From Deltaproteobacteria bacterium (GTDB taxonomy: Bacteria; Desulfobacterota; Desulfuromonadia; Desulfuromonadales; BM103), in NCBI GenBank assembly GCA_024636215.1, contig JAGXHL010000092.1, forward strand, positions 62,001 to 126,000: DNA of 64,000 nt, written 5' to 3'. The translations under genes and the position numbers were made by a program. Positions 62,098 to 64,000 of the stretch are shown here, in pieces (position 1 is the stretch's first letter; every line of letters begins with the position of its first letter). Below the pieces are notes generated by a model. That model saw nothing but the letters and a program-made list of their open reading frames with translations, was not told the DNA's origin and did no database searches.

Positions 62098-62112
62098 ATT
62101 GGTATGACCAAT
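62098..62112. promoter_or_regulatory. LldR/PdhR-type GntR operator
   Basis: ATTGGTATGACCAAT is a perfect palindrome (ATTGGT-ATG-ACCAAT) and matches the consensus ATTGGTnnnACCAAT bound by FadR-subfamily GntR regulators such as PdhR and LldR. It lies just upstream of lutC, as expected for a lactate- or pyruvate-responsive repressor. The regulator gene is not in the window. Confidence 0.8.
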
Positions 62113-62202
62113 TAATGCTAGACTTTTCCTGAACAGTCTGTCAAGAATTAAACAAACGCTTTTCTATTCTTTAAGTCTGGATGTTAAAACATGAACCAGA
62201 AA

Positions 62203-62238
62203 TGAATCATGTGAATCACAAATGAGTCATTTGATTCA
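62203..62238. promoter_or_regulatory. Cluster of TGAATCA-type half-sites, possible enhancer
   Basis: TGAATCA occurs at 62203-62209 and 62212-62218, TGAGTCA at 62223-62229, and its complement TGATTCA at 62232-62238. The cluster lies ~150-180 bp upstream of the sigma-54 promoter, the usual distance for binding sites of an AtoC/NtrC-type activator. The binding protein is unknown. Confidence 0.5.
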
Positions 62239-62275
62239 AAAACGCATCTTCTTTCCGCTCAGGGCTTTCCAGGAA

Positions 62276-62294
62276 GGGGTTGTTTGACAACCCC
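62276..62294. other. Small hairpin between lut operon and thiolase gene
   Basis: GGGGTTG (62276-62282) pairs with CAACCCC (62288-62294), loop TTTGA. Weak terminator or a structural site in the divergent control region. Confidence 0.4.
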
Positions 62295-62382
62295 CATAAA
62301 AGTGATTCAATTATGGCTCACCTCTCCCGCATCAAAAGCATTCACACAATGGGACAGGCCCCGTTTTACCATGTTTTCAAGG

Positions 62383-62398
62383 TTGGTACGGGACTTGC
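62383..62398 (+). promoter_or_regulatory. Sigma-54 (RpoN) promoter
   Basis: TTGGTACGGGACTTGC has GG and GC separated by exactly 10 bases (-24/-12) and matches YTGGCACGrnnnTTGC with one change. Transcription would start ~12 bp downstream, 25-30 bp before the thiolase ribosome binding site. Confidence 0.8.
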
Positions 62399-62439
62399 GA
62401 TGAGTTCCCAGTGATGAATCATCTTTACAGGAGGTTAAA

Positions 62440-63615
62440 ATGTCAGACATCTTTGTTGTAGCTGCTCGCCGTACACCCTTCGGCTCCTTTGGTGGCTCTT
62501 TGTCAACCGTTCCAGCCCCCCAGATGGCTTCCCAGGTTATCCAATTCATCCTGTCAGAAACAGGTTTGCCCGCAGAAGAGATCGATGAAGTCATCCTTGG
62601 CCAGGTCCTTCAGGGCGGCTCAGGACAGGCTCCCGCCCGACAGGCCATGCGCATGGCCGGCATCCCGGACAATGCCCACGCCATGACCATCAACAAGGTT
62701 TGCGGCAGCGGCCTGAAATCGATCATGCTGGCGGCCGACTCGATTCGTCTCGGCGATGCCGACATCGTCATAGCCGGCGGTATGGAAAACATGTCCCTGG
62801 CACCCTACCTGCTCCCTTCCGCCCGCTTCGGCCAGCGCATGGGCTCCGGGCAGATGCTCGATATGTTGCTGGTCGACGGCCTGCTCGATCCTGATACGGG
62901 CAACCACATGGGTGACATAACCGAGCAATGGATCGAGCGTCACCAGCTCAGCCGAAGCGAACAAGATGAATACGCCGTACGCTCCTATCGTCTCGCCCAG
63001 ACGGCTTTGAGCAACGGCACCTTTACTGATGAGCTGGTACCCGTAACGGTCACGAGCCGCAGAGGCGAGGTGGTGGTTGACACGGACGAAGAACCGGGCA
63101 AGGGCAACATTGAGAAGCTGACCTCGTTGAGATCAGCCTTCAAAAAGGACGGCACAATCACTGCCGGCAACGCTTCCAGCATTAACGACGGAGCCGCCGT
63201 GGTTCTGATCGCCGGTGCTGAGTCGGTCAAGCAGCACGGCCTGAGCCCAAAAGCCAGAATCGTTGCTACGGCAAGCCACAGTACAGCTCCTGACAATTTT
63301 GCCGAGGCACCCGTCGACGCAGTCCGCAAGGTAGTTGATAAGGCCGGGCTGCGATTGCAGGATGTCGATCTGTTTGAAATTAATGAAGCCTTTGCCGCCG
63401 TACCGCTGGTTGCCATCAAGCAACTGCAGATTGATCCCGACAGGGTCAACGTCAATGGTGGCGCCGTTTCCATCGGCCACCCGATCGGCGCAAGCGGCGG
63501 TCGGCTTGCCGCAACCCTGGTGCGCGAGCTGAACCGGCGCAAGGCACGCTACGGGGTTGCCGCCCTCTGCATTGGCGGCGGTGAGGCCGTGGCCGCCCTG
63601 TTTGAAAACGTCTGA
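62440..63615 (+). CDS. Acetyl-CoA acetyltransferase (thiolase)
   Basis: 391 residues, typical length. The acyl-accepting Cys is in [13 protein letters not shown] (~85-97). The C-terminal catalytic set is present: [15 protein letters not shown] (~317-331), [20 protein letters not shown] (His ~348) and [11 protein letters not shown] (Cys ~377). It condenses or cleaves acetoacetyl-CoA/acetyl-CoA. An AGGAGG site precedes the ATG and a sigma-54 promoter lies upstream. The CoA-transferase gene starts 23 bp after its stop, giving an atoB-scoA-type operon for acetoacetate or short-chain fatty acid use. It is divergent from the lactate operon. Confidence 0.95.
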   Translation: MSDIFVVAARRTPFGSFGGSLSTVPAPQMASQVIQFILSETGLPAEEIDEVILGQVLQGGSGQAPARQAMRMAGIPDNAHAMTINKVCGSGLKSIMLAADSIRLGDADIVIAGGMENMSLAPYLLPSARFGQRMGSGQMLDMLLVDGLLDPDTGNHMGDITEQWIERHQLSRSEQDEYAVRSYRLAQTALSNGTFTDELVPVTVTSRRGEVVVDTDEEPGKGNIEKLTSLRSAFKKDGTITAGNASSINDGAAVVLIAGAESVKQHGLSPKARIVATASHSTAPDNFAEAPVDAVRKVVDKAGLRLQDVDLFEINEAFAAVPLVAIKQLQIDPDRVNVNGGAVSIGHPIGASGGRLAATLVRELNRRKARYGVAALCIGGGEAVAALFENV

Positions 63616-63638
63616 AAACCAAGTTTCAAGGAGAAAAC

Positions 63639-64000
63639 ATGAAGCCGATCTATACCGATGCAGAAAAAGCTCTGGAGGGACTGCTCCACGATAACATGAC
63701 AATCGCCGCAGGAGGTTTCGGCTTGTGCGGCATTCCGGAAAAACTGATTCTGGCTCTGCGTGAATCCGGGGCCGGCGGCCTGACCATTGTCAGTAACAAT
63801 GCCGGGGTCGACGATTTCGGCCTCGGTCTGTTGCTACAGACCCGCCAGGTCAAGAAAATGATCTCCTCTTACGTTGGTGAAAATGCTCTTTTTGAGCAGC
63901 AGTTTCTGAGCGGTGAGTTGGAACTGGAACTGACTCCGCAGGGGACCCTTGCTGAAAAGATGCGCGCCGGCGGCGCCGGAATTCCGGCCTTTTTTACCCG
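63639..64000 (+). CDS. 3-oxoacid CoA-transferase subunit A (partial)
   Basis: The first ~120 residues are present and the gene runs off the window end. [16 protein letters not shown], then [20 protein letters not shown] (~21-40), [18 protein letters not shown] (~49-66) and [20 protein letters not shown] (~76-95) are typical for the A subunit of SCOT/AtoD-type transferases. The enzyme moves CoA between succinyl- or acetyl-CoA and a 3-oxoacid. A CAAGGAG site precedes the ATG. The B subunit is expected next, outside the window. Confidence 0.93.
   Translation, partial: MKPIYTDAEKALEGLLHDNMTIAAGGFGLCGIPEKLILALRESGAGGLTIVSNNAGVDDFGLGLLLQTRQVKKMISSYVGENALFEQQFLSGELELELTPQGTLAEKMRAGGAGIPAFFT

Overview
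The window looks like the chromosome of a Gram-negative, metal- or electrode-respiring bacterium of the Desulfuromonadia (Desulfuromonas/Geobacter-type). This is an inference from gene content: a giant multiheme c-type cytochrome with mixed CxxCH and CxxxxCH sites behind a GEMM-type cyclic-dinucleotide riboswitch, two genes whose catalytic Cys codon is TGA (apparent selenoproteins), lysine 2,3-aminomutase, a fused LutB-LutA protein, LPS kinase and CorA/MscS genes, and a probable sigma-54 promoter before a thiolase/CoA-transferase operon. No plasmid or prophage backbone, CRISPR array or rRNA is visible.

Layout. 0-3 kb: a small exported basic protein and a TPR lipoprotein. 3-10.3 kb (minus strand): riboswitch with terminator, a decayed MarR-like gene, then the 2.2-kilo-residue cytochrome with 29 heme-binding motifs; a relic of a second such cytochrome lies just beyond its stop. 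10.5-13.7 kb: selenocysteine DsbA-like protein, a membrane protein, a free-standing Thr-tRNA editing domain, a tiny lipoprotein and an acetyltransferase. 13.9-16 kb: an intact and a truncated tRNA-Pro, a REP-associated transposase (RAYT) and a second decayed element. 16-25 kb: DUF6448 protein divergent from an ECF sigma/membrane-partner pair, a cytochrome c plus ferric-reductase-like flavoprotein pair, small unknown genes including one broken by an amber codon, and a small MscS channel. 25-36 kb: diguanylate cyclase, YcjX/YcjF pair, peptidoglycan-binding protein, response regulator, lysine 2,3-aminomutase, ribosomal protein S21, YitT protein. 36-49 kb: KatG, WrbA, zinc-ribbon protein, sugar methyltransferase, LPS kinase, a RimB/RimK/M14-peptidase set, CorA with a large MscS channel, and a selenocysteine peroxiredoxin. 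49-59 kb: SDR/DUF2867 protein, DUF523/DUF1722 protein, glycosyltransferase, PlsY, MltG, a pseudo-receiver/J-like/TPR fusion, and an ATP-grasp-like protein. 59-64 kb: lactate oxidation genes lutBA-lutC with a GntR-type operator, divergent from the thiolase/CoA-transferase operon, which runs off the window.

How it fits together. The diguanylate cyclase and the riboswitch suggest second-messenger control of the extracellular cytochrome. Lactate oxidation and acyl-CoA metabolism would feed electrons and acetyl-CoA to respiration. KatG, WrbA and the selenoenzyme peroxiredoxin fit redox stress defence in an anaerobe that meets oxygen.

The intergenic DNA is rich in dispersed repeats. The most striking is a ~140-180 bp element (three long copies) whose internal stem differs between copies by paired, compensating changes, which points to a structured RNA or a folding mobile DNA element. 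All calls are by eye; no search or folding program was run.
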